Assembly (NCBI GenBank): GCA_028686135.1
Contig: JAQUCP010000011.1
Coordinates: forward strand, 1-64,000
Length of the DNA stretch: 64,000 nt
Reading direction: 5' to 3'
DNA from: UBA12481 sp012523435
GTDB lineage: Bacteria > Bacteroidota > Bacteroidia > Bacteroidales > UBA12481
Every line of letters starts with the position of its first letter. Position 1 is the stretch's first letter. Below are positions 25,258-34,353 of this stretch, one piece after another. The notes under the pieces are model-generated. The model had not been told where the DNA came from and did no database searches. It was given only the letters and a program-made list of their open reading frames with translations. The position numbers and the translations under genes are program-made.

Positions 25258-26131
25258 AGACTTCTACCTGGTTTTGTAAAACCGCTTCATTGTAAATTGA
25301 CTCTTCAAGCTCACGCAAAAAATCGATTTTCCGGCGATTCAGCAAAAGGTCGCGAATCTCGTGTTCAATATAGTCTAACGGTGGTACCTCTCCCGTAAGT
25401 TTAAAATCGAATATCTTGATAAAGTAAAAAAACTGATCGTCTTCAGCCTCCAAATAACGGTATTGGGTAAGAAACTGCTCCTGATTTTCCAAATTTCCGG
25501 GAATTTGCTGTAAAAGAAGCGTGAAATTGATCCATTTCTCCTCGTAGGAATCAACACTTTCGGCATACTCAGCGCTGAGGCTGAAAAGGCTGGTATAGGA
25601 CAGATCTTCCGTCGCTTTAATGTTCTTTCTAAACTCTTTCAGCTTGGTTGAAGTAGCTGGTACCTTGATGAGGACTCCTTTGATGATTGGATGTTGTAAC
25701 GGAAGATCTTCGGCGTGGTCGAGATAGTATTTTTTGATCTGGGCATTAGTGATCGTGGTGTCAAGGTTTTGTGCTACCATGATCTTTTCATATTCATAGA
25801 TCAGCAGCGAGGTTCGATACTCTTCAATCTGTTTCTCCAAATCTTTCTTATCCTCTGGGAGATTGAACTCTGCCCGGTTCAATACCGCTTGTTTCTTGAG
25901 CCATAAATCAATGTACGACTTGACCAGGATGATGCTGTCTTCGGGAGTAGATCCTTTCGGGATAAGACCCATGACATCACTAGGATACAGATATTTATTA
26001 AAAGCTTTGGCTAAGGGTTCTTCGCCGGATCGTCCTTTTATCCAGTTGCAGCCGGATAACCCGACAGCCAGAAGCATGAACAGGATTAGCCAGACCGGTA
26101 GGGATTTATAACGTAATTTTCGACAGGACAT
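25244..26131 (-). CDS. SurA-N-like lipoprotein without PPIase domain
   Basis: A 295-residue lipoprotein (lipobox GLSGC) with a mostly helical body: DSIILVKSYIDLWLKKQAVLNRAE and NLPEDKKDLEKQIEEYRTSLLIYEYEK resemble the N-terminal chaperone domain of SurA/PpiD, and the C-terminal part (LDYIEHEIRDLLLNRRKIDFLRELEES) the helix that wraps back in those proteins. There is no parvulin domain between. It is therefore probably a membrane-anchored periplasmic chaperone that assists the two PPIases. It overlaps the preceding PPIase gene by 26 bases and the SurA-like gene by 14. Confidence 0.8.
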   Translation of the reverse strand: MSCRKLRYKSLPVWLILFMLLAVGLSGCNWIKGRSGEEPLAKAFNKYLYPSDVMGLIPKGSTPEDSIILVKSYIDLWLKKQAVLNRAEFNLPEDKKDLEKQIEEYRTSLLIYEYEKIMVAQNLDTTITNAQIKKYYLDHAEDLPLQHPIIKGVLIKVPATSTKLKEFRKNIKATEDLSYTSLFSLSAEYAESVDSYEEKWINFTLLLQQIPGNLENQEQFLTQYRYLEAEDDQFFYFIKIFDFKLTGEVPPLDYIEHEIRDLLLNRRKIDFLRELEESIYNEAVLQNQVEVYENR

Positions 26132-28094
26132 CCCGGTTTATTTTAACCTCATATTTTTTTCTGAGTTCCTTGACCCATTCTTTATCGAGATAGTCTTGAT
26201 AATCAGCAATTACCAGTCCTTTAACGTCTTCTAGTTTTTTCGGTTGAGGCTTGACGATCTGATTTATCCAGACGAATGATTTGCTGTCAGGATTCACGAA
26301 AACCTCGGAGGGCCCTTTCTTCCATTTAATCTGGTCGATAAGCCATTGGTCCCCTTTCGCAAAGAGCTGGTCAATAATTCCGAAGCTGTTTCCTTGGTAT
26401 TTGGTGGTGATTTTGCCGATGATCTCTTCTGTCTGGGTTCCGTTGCATCCGTTTTTACAACTTTTATTCATCGTGGAGCGAATCTCGTCAATCATTTTAT
26501 CGAGTTGATTGCTTCCTTTACATTCGATGATCATGGCATCCAATCTTTCGGGCCACATATACTCTGAGCGGCGAGATTCAAAGAACCGCACCAGTCCGAT
26601 GGAGTCGTTAGATGCTTTTGACCAGACATTTTTGTCGGCGATTTCGAAGAAGAGGTTCCCATCGCGAAACTCCTGATAGAGATCACGATACTCGGGATAT
26701 TTGCGGAGCAGCTGTGACTCTTCGTATTTCAGAATTTCAGTCTTCACGAACTCGTTAAAACGGTCGTCAACATATTCTGCAACAGTTCGGATGGTGCTCT
26801 CTTTCATGTTTAGTGCCAGGAATCGGGCAAAATCGGCCTGTTTCCAAGTCCGATCTGCTAGTGTAAACAGTTCGCCTGTTTTATTTAGGGCTGGGTTTGG
26901 ATCCCAGCGTGACTCAAAAATGGAGGGATCGACCAGGCGGTAGAACTCTTCATAATTTGGTTGATTTACCCTGAAATTGTATTCCTTTTTAAGTTTATCG
27001 ACAACAGCTGTTTCGCTCTTCATGGCGCGGTCGGGCATGCGGGATATCTTGTAATACAGCGTGCTTTTTGCTTCCTCAAAGCTTTCGGGTGGTTTCCGGT
27101 CGAGCAAACGAATGATGAAATAGCCAAGAGAAGTCTCAATGGGTTCGGTATAGTCCCCAATGTTTTTCAAAGCAAAAGCAGCCTCTTCAAAAACTGGTTC
27201 TTTCTCATTGATTCCCAGCCAGTATCCGGCGTCACCGCGGTTCGATTGGTTGCGATCGTCGGAATATTTCCGGAATAGTTCGTTGAAATCGGCTCCTGAC
27301 CGTAATTGCAGGTAAATATTATGGGCTTCCTCCTTGATTCTTGCTTTTTCCTGGTCAGACATTCCAAAATTGAAAGCTTTCCATATTGATGCTACCTGGA
27401 TCTTCCCACGTGCAGGCCTTTTGTCGGTCAGTGTTAAGATATGATACCCGAACTGGGTGCGTACGGGCATGCTGACATCGCCAATCTCCATGCCGTATAC
27501 CACATTCTCGAAGGGATAAACCATCCACAGAGCCGAAAAATAGCCAAGATCACCTGCATTAGCTTTAGCGGAGGGGTCTTCACTCACTTCGGCGGCCACC
27601 TGATCAAATTCTTCGCCACCGACAATTCTCTCCCGAATAGACATAGCTTTACGGTAGGCGAGGAGGGTGTCTTGGCCCGATGCATCGGGATTGAGACCGA
27701 TTAGAATGTGGGAGGCTTTTACCTCCCAAAGGCTCCTTTCGTAAGCCTCGTAAACGAGCTCATCGGTGACCTCCTGGTCCATCAGGTATGGCTTGGCCAG
27801 CTGCACCCGGTATTGCTCCAGCTCAGCCTTAAAACGGGCGGTGGTGTCAAGGCCGAGGGCTTCAGCTTCCTTGACCTTAAGCCTGAAGTTGATGTATAAG
27901 TCGAGCGATTCTTCGATGTTGGTTTGTTGACTCGCCAGGTTGTTTTTGTTTTTATTCAATATCCGGGTAAACTCTTTGACAGTCACAGGTTCCCCATCGA
28001 TAGTCATCAAAGTCTGCTCCTGTCCTCGGGCAGCGAGACCGATGAAGGTCATCATTACTGCGAGAATGAATCTTGAAAAAAATCTGTGGTTCAT
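26106..28094 (-). CDS. Exported peptidyl-prolyl isomerase with two parvulin domains (PpiC/SurA-like)
   Basis: A 662-residue exported protein (signal peptide to about residue 24, GLAARGQ). SurA-like N-terminal helices are followed by two parvulin domains: ASHILIGLNP ... AGDLGYFSALWMVYPFE ... FGYHILTLTDKRP (about 125-225), and KIQVASIWKAFNFG ... GDAGYWLGINEKEPVFEE ... LGYFIIRLLDRKPP. The C-terminal 300 residues are helical and charged. Large two-domain PPIases of this kind are typical of Bacteroidota, where they probably fold outer-membrane proteins. First envelope gene after guaB (66 bases). Confidence 0.9.
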   Translation of the reverse strand: MNHRFFSRFILAVMMTFIGLAARGQEQTLMTIDGEPVTVKEFTRILNKNKNNLASQQTNIEESLDLYINFRLKVKEAEALGLDTTARFKAELEQYRVQLAKPYLMDQEVTDELVYEAYERSLWEVKASHILIGLNPDASGQDTLLAYRKAMSIRERIVGGEEFDQVAAEVSEDPSAKANAGDLGYFSALWMVYPFENVVYGMEIGDVSMPVRTQFGYHILTLTDKRPARGKIQVASIWKAFNFGMSDQEKARIKEEAHNIYLQLRSGADFNELFRKYSDDRNQSNRGDAGYWLGINEKEPVFEEAAFALKNIGDYTEPIETSLGYFIIRLLDRKPPESFEEAKSTLYYKISRMPDRAMKSETAVVDKLKKEYNFRVNQPNYEEFYRLVDPSIFESRWDPNPALNKTGELFTLADRTWKQADFARFLALNMKESTIRTVAEYVDDRFNEFVKTEILKYEESQLLRKYPEYRDLYQEFRDGNLFFEIADKNVWSKASNDSIGLVRFFESRRSEYMWPERLDAMIIECKGSNQLDKMIDEIRSTMNKSCKNGCNGTQTEEIIGKITTKYQGNSFGIIDQLFAKGDQWLIDQIKWKKGPSEVFVNPDSKSFVWINQIVKPQPKKLEDVKGLVIADYQDYLDKEWVKELRKKYEVKINRDVLSKITL

Positions 28095-28160
28095 GCGTTC
28101 GACTAGTTAGTAATGAAAGTCCTTATCAAACGTTCAAAACGCTGTTTTGTTATTATTTGG

Positions 28161-29636
28161 TCAAGCCTCTCTCGAATAATTCGGTGATTCACGCGTAATA
28201 GCAACATCGTGAGGGTGGCTTTCAATCACGCCACTGGTTGTTATTCTGACAAATCTGGCTTTCTGGAGCTCGTTGATATTGCGGGCACCGCAATAGCCCA
28301 TGCCGGCTCTCAGGCCGCCAATAAGCTGATAGATCACTTCGTTAAGAGATCCTTTAAAGGCTACCCGGGCGGTGATTCCTTCAGGCACGAGTTTCTTTAT
28401 GTCATCCTCAACATCTTGGAAATAGCGATCTTTGGAGCCTCTTTGCATAGCTTCAATCGATCCCATTCCGCGGTAGGTTTTGAACTTACGGCCCTGATAG
28501 ATAATGGTTTCGCCGGGGGACTCTTCCGTTCCGGCGAACAGAGATCCTGCCATGACCGAATCGGCTCCGGCGGCAAGAGCTTTAACGACATCTCCAGAGT
28601 AGCGAACGCCTCCGTCAGCAATCACCGGGATGTTCGTTCCCCGAAGTGCTTTGGCCACCTCGTAGATAGCGGTCAGCTGCGGAACACCGACACCAGCGAT
28701 GACCCGTGTGGTGCAGATAGAGCCTGGCCCAATCCCAACCTTCACTGCTGAGGCGCCGGCGGAGGCGAGGGCACGGGCAGCATCTCCAGTGGCAATGTTT
28801 CCTACCACGAATTCAATATTGGGAAACTGACTTTTGGCCTTTTTGAGCATTTCTATCACCCCCATGGAGTGCCCGTGGGCAGTATCGATCACGATAGCAT
28901 CCACATTTGCAGCCACCAGGGCGGAAATCCGGTCCAAGGTGTCGAGCGTGACACCAACTCCAGCTGCCACCCGAAGTCTTCCCTGCTCATCTTTGCAGGC
29001 ATTTGGACGATCCTTTGTGATGGTCAGGTCCTTGTAAGTCAATAATCCAACCAACCGATAATCTTTGTCAACAACCGGCAACTTTTCAATCTTGTTCTTC
29101 TGGAGGATCTCCTCCGCTTTACCCAAACCGGTCGAAGCATCAGTTGTTACGAGGTTTTCCTGAGTCATAACCTCGCTAATGACCCGGTCGTCATCTTTTT
29201 CGAAGCGTAAGTCGCGGTTGGTAACAATTCCAACCAGCACTTTATTCTCAGTGATGACAGGGATCCCCCCAATCTTGAACTCGTGCATCAGCTTTCTGGC
29301 ATCACCCACCGTCTGGAATGGGAAAATCGTCACCGGATCCATGATCATTCCGTTTTCAGCCCGCTTTACCGAAACAACCTGTTTGGCCTGATCTTCAATC
29401 GTCATGTTCTTGTGAATCACACCAATGCCGCCTTCCCTGGCAATGGCCATAGCCATGGCTGCTTCGGTGACGGTATCCATCGAGGCGGATACAATTGGAG
29501 TATTGAGACGGATGTTGCGGGTAAAATGAGTGGTAATATCCACATCCCGAGGTAAAATATCTGAATATGACGGAATTAGTAAGACATCATCAAACGTTAA
29601 CCCTTCAAAATCGATTTTATCCGTTAGAAATGACAT
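28161..29636 (-). CDS. guaB: Inosine-5'-monophosphate dehydrogenase GuaB
   Basis: Oxidises IMP to XMP, the committed step of GTP synthesis. The 491-residue protein has the catalytic loop GIGPGSICTTRVIAGVGVPQ with Cys308, the GGVRYSGDVVKALAAGAD region, and two CBS domains at about 100-205 that allow nucleotide regulation. Its ATG (29636-29634) is separated by only 4 bases from the first ATG of the divergent recQ, so regulatory sites must lie inside one of the genes unless recQ starts further in. It probably leads the envelope operon downstream. Confidence 0.97.
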   Translation of the reverse strand: MSFLTDKIDFEGLTFDDVLLIPSYSDILPRDVDITTHFTRNIRLNTPIVSASMDTVTEAAMAMAIAREGGIGVIHKNMTIEDQAKQVVSVKRAENGMIMDPVTIFPFQTVGDARKLMHEFKIGGIPVITENKVLVGIVTNRDLRFEKDDDRVISEVMTQENLVTTDASTGLGKAEEILQKNKIEKLPVVDKDYRLVGLLTYKDLTITKDRPNACKDEQGRLRVAAGVGVTLDTLDRISALVAANVDAIVIDTAHGHSMGVIEMLKKAKSQFPNIEFVVGNIATGDAARALASAGASAVKVGIGPGSICTTRVIAGVGVPQLTAIYEVAKALRGTNIPVIADGGVRYSGDVVKALAAGADSVMAGSLFAGTEESPGETIIYQGRKFKTYRGMGSIEAMQRGSKDRYFQDVEDDIKKLVPEGITARVAFKGSLNEVIYQLIGGLRAGMGYCGARNINELQKARFVRITTSGVIESHPHDVAITRESPNYSREA

Positions 29637-29640
29637 ACAG

Positions 29641-31599
29641 ATGATTTTAAGAACTGATAAATTTGCGCTAAATTACAAATTTCTCTCTGATTTGGAGGCG
29701 TACCGTAAAATACTGGCCCAGTACTGGGGGTACTCCGGCTTTCGTTCACTGCAGGAGGAGATCATCCGTTCTGTCATGGATGGCCGGGATACCCTCGCCC
29801 TCATGCCAACCGGTGGAGGTAAGTCAATCACCTTCCAGGTTCCCACACTGGCAATGGAGGGACTATGCCTGGTGGTGACTCCCCTGATTTCTTTGATGCA
29901 GGACCAGGTAGAGAACCTCAGGGCCAGAGGAATACGAGCCGTGGCTATCCATTCGGGGTTGAGTTCATTTGAACTGGATATTGCTCTCGATAACTGCATT
30001 TACGGCGAATATAAATTCCTCTACCTCTCCCCGGAGCGCCTGTCAACTGATCTGTTCCTGAAACGCCTTGAGAGTATGAAGGTATGCCTCATCGCTGTTG
30101 ATGAGGCTCACTGTATCTCCCAGTGGGGGTATGATTTTCGGCCATCCTACCTCACTATTGCCAACATCCGGCGTTATCTTCCGGGAGTTCCGGTCCTGGC
30201 CTTGACAGCTACCGCTACTCCGGCAGTGGCCGAAGATATCCAGGAAAAGCTGGCCTTCCGGGAGAAGAATGTCATCCGCCAAACCTTCGAGCGGAAAAAT
30301 CTGATCTACCTCGTGCGAAAAACCGAGGATAAGTATGCCTATATGCTTAAGATCTTTAATAAACAACCCGGAACTGGTATTGTATATGTTAGAAACCGTA
30401 AGAAAACCAAGGAGATAGCGGAGTTTTTAACCCGCCACGGCTTGACTGCCCAGTTTTACCATGCCGGACTCGAGGCGGCCGACCGCAAAAAGCGTCAGGA
30501 CGACTGGACGCGCGGAAAGATCCGTATCATGGTATCGACAAATGCGTTTGGCATGGGTATCGATAAACCCGATGTACGCGTTGTGATTCATGCCGATCTG
30601 CCCGATTCTCCGGAAGCCTATTTCCAGGAAGCCGGTAGGGCTGGGCGAGATGGGAAAAAGTCCTACGCTGTCCTTCTGTATCATACGTCCGATAAACTCT
30701 CTCTTGAAAAGGGATTTCGTGTACGCTTTCCGGATACAGCCACCATCCGCAAGATCTATCAAGCTCTCGGGAACTATTACCAAGTGATCCCCGGAACAGG
30801 GAAAAACCAGGTATTTGATTTCGATCTGATGGATTTCTGCTCTAAATTCAGCTTTCACTCGCTGACCACCTATCATGCACTCAAGCACCTGGAAAAGAGT
30901 GGTTACCTGGAACTGACGGAGGATCTGGATCTTCCGGCCAGGATTCACTTCCGGGTTACCCGCGATGACCTCTACCGGTTTCAGGTGGCTAATGATCGGT
31001 ATGACGGTTTTATTAAGCTCCTGCTCAGGATCTATTCCGGCATGTTTTCCGATTTTATCCGGATTGAGGAATCAGCCATTGCTGCCAAAGCAAAAATCTC
31101 TACCGAAGCTGTTCAGTCTGCGTTAAATGCCCTACACCAGATGGGTATCCTCTATTATATCAAGCCGAAAAAAACTCCTCAGGTTATTTTTGTTGCTGAG
31201 CGACTGGATGATAAGTCGCTGTTGTTCAATAAGAAATTTTACGAGAGCCTCCAATCAACCACCCGCTTCCGCCTTCAAACCATGATCCATTATGCAGAAT
31301 CGGATTATCGTTGCCGGAGCCAGCTGCTGCTGCTCTATTTCGGTGAGCGGGATCCATATCGGTGCGGTCAGTGCGATGTGTGCGTAAGACCAAATGATGG
31401 ACGAACTGATCCGTGTACCCAGGATGAAATTTTGCAGCGGATTACCAGCATTGTTACTGAAGGACCGGTTGAGCTCCACGCGTTGATCGCCAATATCGCG
31501 GCCGAGTCGTCCGAAATAACCAGGGTGCTGGACGATCTTTTTAACCGTGGACTGATTGTCCGGGAGGAGGGTTTACTGCACTGGAGAGGGGAAGTCTGA
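29641..31599 (+). CDS. recQ: ATP-dependent DNA helicase RecQ
   Basis: A 3'-5' helicase for recombination and fork repair. Walker A MPTGGGKSITFQ, DEAH box VDEAHCISQWGYDFRP, motif III LTATATP, and VVIHADLPDSPEAYFQEAGRAGRDG are all present. The RQC zinc site is YRCRSQLLLLYFGE ... CGQCDVC. A C-terminal HRDC domain is absent, leaving about 652 residues. Two starts are possible: ATG 29641, or TTG 29692 (LEAYRKILAQYWGY), which matches usual RecQ N-termini and leaves room for promoters; 29641 is used here. First gene of the recQ-exonuclease-rel-tex run. Confidence 0.93.
   Translation: MILRTDKFALNYKFLSDLEAYRKILAQYWGYSGFRSLQEEIIRSVMDGRDTLALMPTGGGKSITFQVPTLAMEGLCLVVTPLISLMQDQVENLRARGIRAVAIHSGLSSFELDIALDNCIYGEYKFLYLSPERLSTDLFLKRLESMKVCLIAVDEAHCISQWGYDFRPSYLTIANIRRYLPGVPVLALTATATPAVAEDIQEKLAFREKNVIRQTFERKNLIYLVRKTEDKYAYMLKIFNKQPGTGIVYVRNRKKTKEIAEFLTRHGLTAQFYHAGLEAADRKKRQDDWTRGKIRIMVSTNAFGMGIDKPDVRVVIHADLPDSPEAYFQEAGRAGRDGKKSYAVLLYHTSDKLSLEKGFRVRFPDTATIRKIYQALGNYYQVIPGTGKNQVFDFDLMDFCSKFSFHSLTTYHALKHLEKSGYLELTEDLDLPARIHFRVTRDDLYRFQVANDRYDGFIKLLLRIYSGMFSDFIRIEESAIAAKAKISTEAVQSALNALHQMGILYYIKPKKTPQVIFVAERLDDKSLLFNKKFYESLQSTTRFRLQTMIHYAESDYRCRSQLLLLYFGERDPYRCGQCDVCVRPNDGRTDPCTQDEILQRITSIVTEGPVELHALIANIAAESSEITRVLDDLFNRGLIVREEGLLHWRGEV
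29658..29682. promoter_or_regulatory. Divergent promoter/operator region between guaB and recQ
   Basis: Plus strand TAAATTTG (29658-29665) matches TAnnTTTG exactly. Minus strand TAATTTAG (29675-29668) matches 7 of 8 toward guaB. A 7-bp inverted repeat AAATTTG (29659-29665) / CAAATTT (29676-29682) spans both. This lies within the codons after ATG 29641 and favours the TTG start for recQ. No -33 TTTG at the normal distance on either strand. Confidence 0.4.
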
Positions 31600-31646
31600 A
31601 AAAACAGGTAAATTTGGCCCCAGTTTCCAAAGATCTGTTGTATCAA

Positions 31647-32240
31647 ATGTTTGCAAGTCAAATCGATTCTGAAGAACTCAAGAGTCTGCCATTGAAGGCA
31701 TTTGAAGGGGATACTTATATTATCGATAACCTCCAAGATGCTCGAGCTGCCGTAAAACGCTTGTCGCAAGAACGTGTTCTGGGTTTTGATACGGAGACTA
31801 AACCATCATTCAAAAAGGGAGAAAACAACCCGGTCTCCATGCTGCAACTGGCTACAGAAAAGGAAGCCTGGCTTTTTCGCTTGAACCGGATTGGCCAGGT
31901 TCCCGATTTGCTCACGATCTGTGCCGACCCATCCATTCTGAAAATTGGTGCTGCTATTCGCGATGATATTCGCTTGATTAGAAAGCTAATGAGCGGTAAA
32001 CCTGAAGGGTTTATTGATCTTCAGGAACTGGTGCCAAAGTATGGAATCCAGAACTTTGGCCTGAGAAAACTCGCGGCCATCGTCCTCGGATTTAGGATCT
32101 CTAAATCACAACAACTCTCCAACTGGGATGCCGAAGTTCTCTCAGAGTCCCAGATACGATACGCTGCCACCGATGCCTGGGTGTCGCTGGCTATTTACCT
32201 CAAACTGATCTCCTCCACAGATCATGGACCCGCTCAGTGA
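31647..32240 (+). CDS. DEDDy 3'-5' exonuclease, WRN/RNase D type
   Basis: A 197-residue exonuclease beginning at MFASQIDSEELKSLPL (ATG 31647; a TTG 33 bases upstream is less likely). The DEDDy sites are visible: GFDTETKP (Exo I), GAAIRDDIRLIRKL (Exo II) and IRYAATDAWVSLAIY (Exo III with YxxxD). The end (KSQQLSNWDAEVLSESQ then YAATDAW) closely resembles the exonuclease of human WRN, which trims 3' ends of DNA. In WRN this domain is fused to a RecQ helicase; here it is the next gene after recQ. Substrate could also be RNA. Overlaps rel by 17 bases. Confidence 0.88.
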   Translation: MFASQIDSEELKSLPLKAFEGDTYIIDNLQDARAAVKRLSQERVLGFDTETKPSFKKGENNPVSMLQLATEKEAWLFRLNRIGQVPDLLTICADPSILKIGAAIRDDIRLIRKLMSGKPEGFIDLQELVPKYGIQNFGLRKLAAIVLGFRISKSQQLSNWDAEVLSESQIRYAATDAWVSLAIYLKLISSTDHGPAQ

Positions 32241-34353
32241 CAGCCTCATCAATGCTGCACAATCACTGCTACTGGAATTTCTCTCTGCCACAGAGCATCC
32301 GGAAAGTGACCAAATCCAAGCCCGTATATCGGGAATGGCAGCTATCGTAACCGAAGAGTTTGGCCTTGGAAGCCTTTCAGAAGCAGCATGTTACCTCTCT
32401 TTGCCCTATAATAAGGGATGGCTTTTGCCAGAGAGAATCACAAGCGAATTCTCGCCTGTTATGCTGAGAATCCTTGATGGGCTTAAAAAAATCGATGGAC
32501 TGAATACCAGTCGAACCAGAATTCATGCCGATAAGTTCATTCAACTGCTACTCAGTATCTCCGAAGATGTGCGCATTATCCTGATCAAAACCGGAGAACG
32601 CCTGTTTGCCCTCCGGAATATCCATTCTTTACCACCCGACGAACAACTGAGAATGGCGCATGAGGCCCGTGATCTCTACGCTCCAATAGCCCACCGCCTG
32701 GGATTATACCTGATTAAACAGGAGTTCGAAGAGGTTGCTTTGAAATACCAACAGCCGGATGTCTTCGGGACCATCCTCCGAAAACTGGATGAGTCAAAAA
32801 GCAACCGCGAGGAATATATCAACCGATTCATCGAACCGCTCAGGAATGAGTTGGTGGCCAAGGGATACCGATGTGATATCAAAGGCCGGACCAAAGCAAT
32901 TCCTTCTATCTGGAGAAAAATGATGGTTCAAGGAGTTGATTTCGAGGAGGTTTACGACTTGTTTGCCATTCGGATCATCCTGGATAATCCTTCCGACAAC
33001 GAAAAAGCTGATTGCTGGCAGATTTATTCCATCGTGACTGACATCTATCAGCCCAATCCACAACGTCTGCGGGATTGGATTTCATCCCCTAAACCTAACG
33101 GATATGAATCTTTGCATACCACGGTGATTGGGCCGGAAGGCCGGTGGGTGGAGGTACAGATACGCACCAGACGTATGGATGAAATCGCCGAAAAAGGTCA
33201 TGCCGCTCATTGGCGTTACAAAGAGAATAACCTGGATGTTGAGGGAACAGCCTGGCTGTCAGAAATACGTGAAGCCCTCGGGACTTCATTGGGTACCCGT
33301 AATGCTGATGAGGTGAGGGCAAAAACAGAGCTCTACTCCGATCAAATCTACATCTTTACACCCCAGGGTGATTTGCTGAAACTGAGGTCGGGATCAACCG
33401 TGCTCGATTTTGCTTTTGCTGTTCACAGTGAGGTGGGCTCCAAATGCACCGGAGCACGGGTTAATGGCCAGATTGTGCCAATCAGACAACGCCTGGTCAA
33501 TGGCGATCAGGTTGAAGTACTCACTGCAGCCCAGCAAAGACCTAATCTGAACTGGCTGAACATCGCGATAACATCTAAAGCCAGAGCCCGAATCAAACGC
33601 TTTCTCAAAGAGGCGGAGTTTAATAAGGCCGACGAGGGAAAGGAGATATTAAACAGAAAGCTGGAGCAGTGGCGAATTAAAGATGACGTTTCAACGATCC
33701 AGAAAATCGTTAACTGGCTCAATCTTAAGGATGCACTGAACCTTTATCAGGCCGTGGCTGAAAACCGCGTTGATATGGCATCCCTCAAGGAGTTTCTTCG
33801 GGAAAAAGCCCCCTCCGAAATCCTGAGGGAAAAAGCTGCCCCAGTGCGAAAAATCTCCGCTTTTGCCAAAACGGTGAGCCAACAAGAGGACTACCTGATC
33901 ATCGATAATGCCCTCGATCGTGTCGATTATCGTATGGCAAAATGCTGTAACCCTATTTATGGAGATGAGGTCTTTGGATTTGTTACAGTTAAGGATGGGA
34001 CTAAAATCCACCGGATCAATTGCCCCAATGCTAAACAGATGATCGAAAGATACCCGTATAGAATCGTGAAAGTTCGCTGGTCGGAGTCACACGGAGAAAC
34101 CGCCTCTTTTACCGTAAATATACTCATCTCCGGAATGGATGATATTTCCGTGGTCAACGAGATCAGCAAACAGCTCTCATCCGACCCAAAACTGATCCTG
34201 CGGGCTATGAATATCGTGGCCAGAGAAGCACTCTTCGAGGGGACCTACACCCTGAATGTTCAGGATAAAGTCCACCTGGATTCTATTATCAACCGGTTAA
34301 GAAAAATAAAGGGAATTATATCTGTCAGAAGATCAGATGATTATAGATTATGA
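32224..34353 (+). CDS. RelA/SpoT-family (p)ppGpp synthetase with degenerate HD domain
   Basis: A 709-residue alarmone enzyme. The synthetase region is intact: RTKAIPSIWRKM, VYDLFAIRIIL, DWISSPKPNGYESLHTT and VEVQIRTRRMDEIAEKGHAAHW with the catalytic glutamate. TGS domain (about 375-435), zinc-finger-like CCNPIYGDEVFG and ACT domain (640-709) follow. The hydrolase HD domain at about 20-160 is degenerate: YLSLP stands where LLHD is expected and KTGERL where KLADRL is. It probably makes but does not break ppGpp, so another enzyme should supply hydrolase activity. Start overlaps the exonuclease; stop overlaps tex as ATGA. Confidence 0.9.
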   Translation: MDPLSDSLINAAQSLLLEFLSATEHPESDQIQARISGMAAIVTEEFGLGSLSEAACYLSLPYNKGWLLPERITSEFSPVMLRILDGLKKIDGLNTSRTRIHADKFIQLLLSISEDVRIILIKTGERLFALRNIHSLPPDEQLRMAHEARDLYAPIAHRLGLYLIKQEFEEVALKYQQPDVFGTILRKLDESKSNREEYINRFIEPLRNELVAKGYRCDIKGRTKAIPSIWRKMMVQGVDFEEVYDLFAIRIILDNPSDNEKADCWQIYSIVTDIYQPNPQRLRDWISSPKPNGYESLHTTVIGPEGRWVEVQIRTRRMDEIAEKGHAAHWRYKENNLDVEGTAWLSEIREALGTSLGTRNADEVRAKTELYSDQIYIFTPQGDLLKLRSGSTVLDFAFAVHSEVGSKCTGARVNGQIVPIRQRLVNGDQVEVLTAAQQRPNLNWLNIAITSKARARIKRFLKEAEFNKADEGKEILNRKLEQWRIKDDVSTIQKIVNWLNLKDALNLYQAVAENRVDMASLKEFLREKAPSEILREKAAPVRKISAFAKTVSQQEDYLIIDNALDRVDYRMAKCCNPIYGDEVFGFVTVKDGTKIHRINCPNAKQMIERYPYRIVKVRWSESHGETASFTVNILISGMDDISVVNEISKQLSSDPKLILRAMNIVAREALFEGTYTLNVQDKVHLDSIINRLRKIKGIISVRRSDDYRL

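Noticed and set aside
28209..28751. 180-residue plus-strand reading frame
   Set aside because: It lies wholly opposite guaB, has no domain pattern and follows from guaB codon use.
30427..30948. 173-residue minus-strand reading frame
   Set aside because: Antisense to the conserved RecQ helicase core.
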